Position numbers and translations under genes: made by a program
DNA from: Actinomycetota bacterium
Lineage (GTDB): Bacteria; Bacillota; Desulfotomaculia; Desulfotomaculales; Desulfocucumaceae
Direction of reading: 5' to 3'
Length of the DNA stretch: 37,651 nucleotides
Assembly: GCA_023475565.1 (NCBI GenBank)
Contig: JAMCVT010000025.1
Span: 1 to 37,651, forward strand
In this document: piece by piece, positions 37,523-37,651 of the stretch
Numbering within the stretch: position 1 is the stretch's first letter
Layout: each line of letters begins with the position of its first letter
Notes under the pieces: model-generated
What the model was told of the DNA's origin: nothing
The model's input: only the letters and a program-made list of their open reading frames with translations
Databases searched by the model: none

Positions 37523-37651
37523 GATGCATTTCCGGATGGTCGGAGGAGACAAGATGTATTTCCGACTTGTCGGAGGGACTGGGTGCATTCCCGATGATCA
37601 CTGACCAGGGATGCTGCTCTTTAGCACCTCCGACCAATTGAGAATGCCCAT
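37523..37651. repeat. 30-bp tandem repeats with an inverted copy
   Basis: Two 30-base units (37523-37552 and 37553-37582) share GATGYATTTCCG, GTCGGAGGRGAC-like sequence. A third unit (from 37583, GTGCATTCCCGATG) is degenerate. The minus strand of 37651-37624 reads GGGCATTCTCAATTGGTCGG, an inverted relative. The second unit contains the perfect hairpin TCCGAC-TT-GTCGGA. The window ends inside this region. No gene is visible in it. Confidence 0.65.

Noticed and set aside
37311-37637. 108-codon minus-strand ORF at the right edge
   Set aside because: It is antisense to rpmF, its terminator and the 30-bp repeats, with no ribosome site or family resemblance.

Overview
The window looks like the chromosome of an anaerobic, endospore-forming member of the Clostridia. 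The likeliest group is the Desulfotomaculum/Pelotomaculum branch of the old Peptococcaceae. That placement is inferred from gene content and style, not from a database match. Supporting points are an alpha/beta-type SASP with its GPR protease, SpoVT and YlbJ; the DapL route to lysine; a diheme three-subunit succinate dehydrogenase/fumarate reductase; a fused ADP-forming acetyl-CoA synthetase; AdhE; strong purine-rich Shine-Dalgarno (SD) sites; and many TTG and GTG starts. No rRNA, tRNA, CRISPR array, prophage or transposase gene was seen.

Layout. 1-2.2 kb: dapL and a SAM methyltransferase, closed by a terminator. 2.2-9.9 kb: a housekeeping block (rpmB, a small unknown gene, recG, rsmD, coaD, a coiled-coil protein). 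Between recG and rsmD it carries a HepT/MntA toxin-antitoxin pair, a SASP gene, gpr and several repeats. 9.9-13.7 kb: acetyl-CoA synthetase (ADP-forming) with a BioD-like/DRTGG partner, then a decayed membrane-transporter gene. 13.8-15.5 kb: small genes, including a class I cyclic-di-GMP riboswitch that controls a receiver-like protein lacking the phospho-acceptor Asp. 15.6-18.9 kb: sdhCAB behind a sigma-54-like promoter. 19-24.8 kb: a tiny membrane protein, two exported proteins (copper-amine-oxidase-type repeats; Beta_propel family), an EamA transporter and a 5'-nucleotidase. 25-28.9 kb: a YeiH-family transporter with a small membrane partner, another tiny membrane protein, and a cyclic-nucleotide-binding/DUF2225 regulator. 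29.2-32.7 kb: adhE and spoVT. 33.1-37.5 kb: a LysR regulator, an orphan cytosolic histidine kinase, ylbJ, yceD (DUF177) and rpmF.

How it fits together. The metabolic genes suit a fermentative or syntrophic anaerobe: acetyl-CoA to acetate with ATP gain (ACD), acetyl-CoA/ethanol interconversion (AdhE), and succinate/fumarate redox coupled to the membrane quinone pool. Sporulation genes are spread among housekeeping genes. The order recG-rsmD-coaD ... ylbJ-yceD-rpmF, usually compact in Firmicutes, is split here by about 25 kb.

Two repeat families stand out. One is a set of 200-240 bp inverted-repeat elements whose arms are built from 7-base CAGAATN units. They fill intergenic gaps and also occur as degraded halves. 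The other is a perfect 89-bp repeat placed just after the stop codons of rpmB and gpr, each copy completed by a hairpin with covarying bases. The best candidate for something new is the c-di-GMP riboswitch / pseudo-receiver / small basic ORF cassette at 14.1-15.0 kb.
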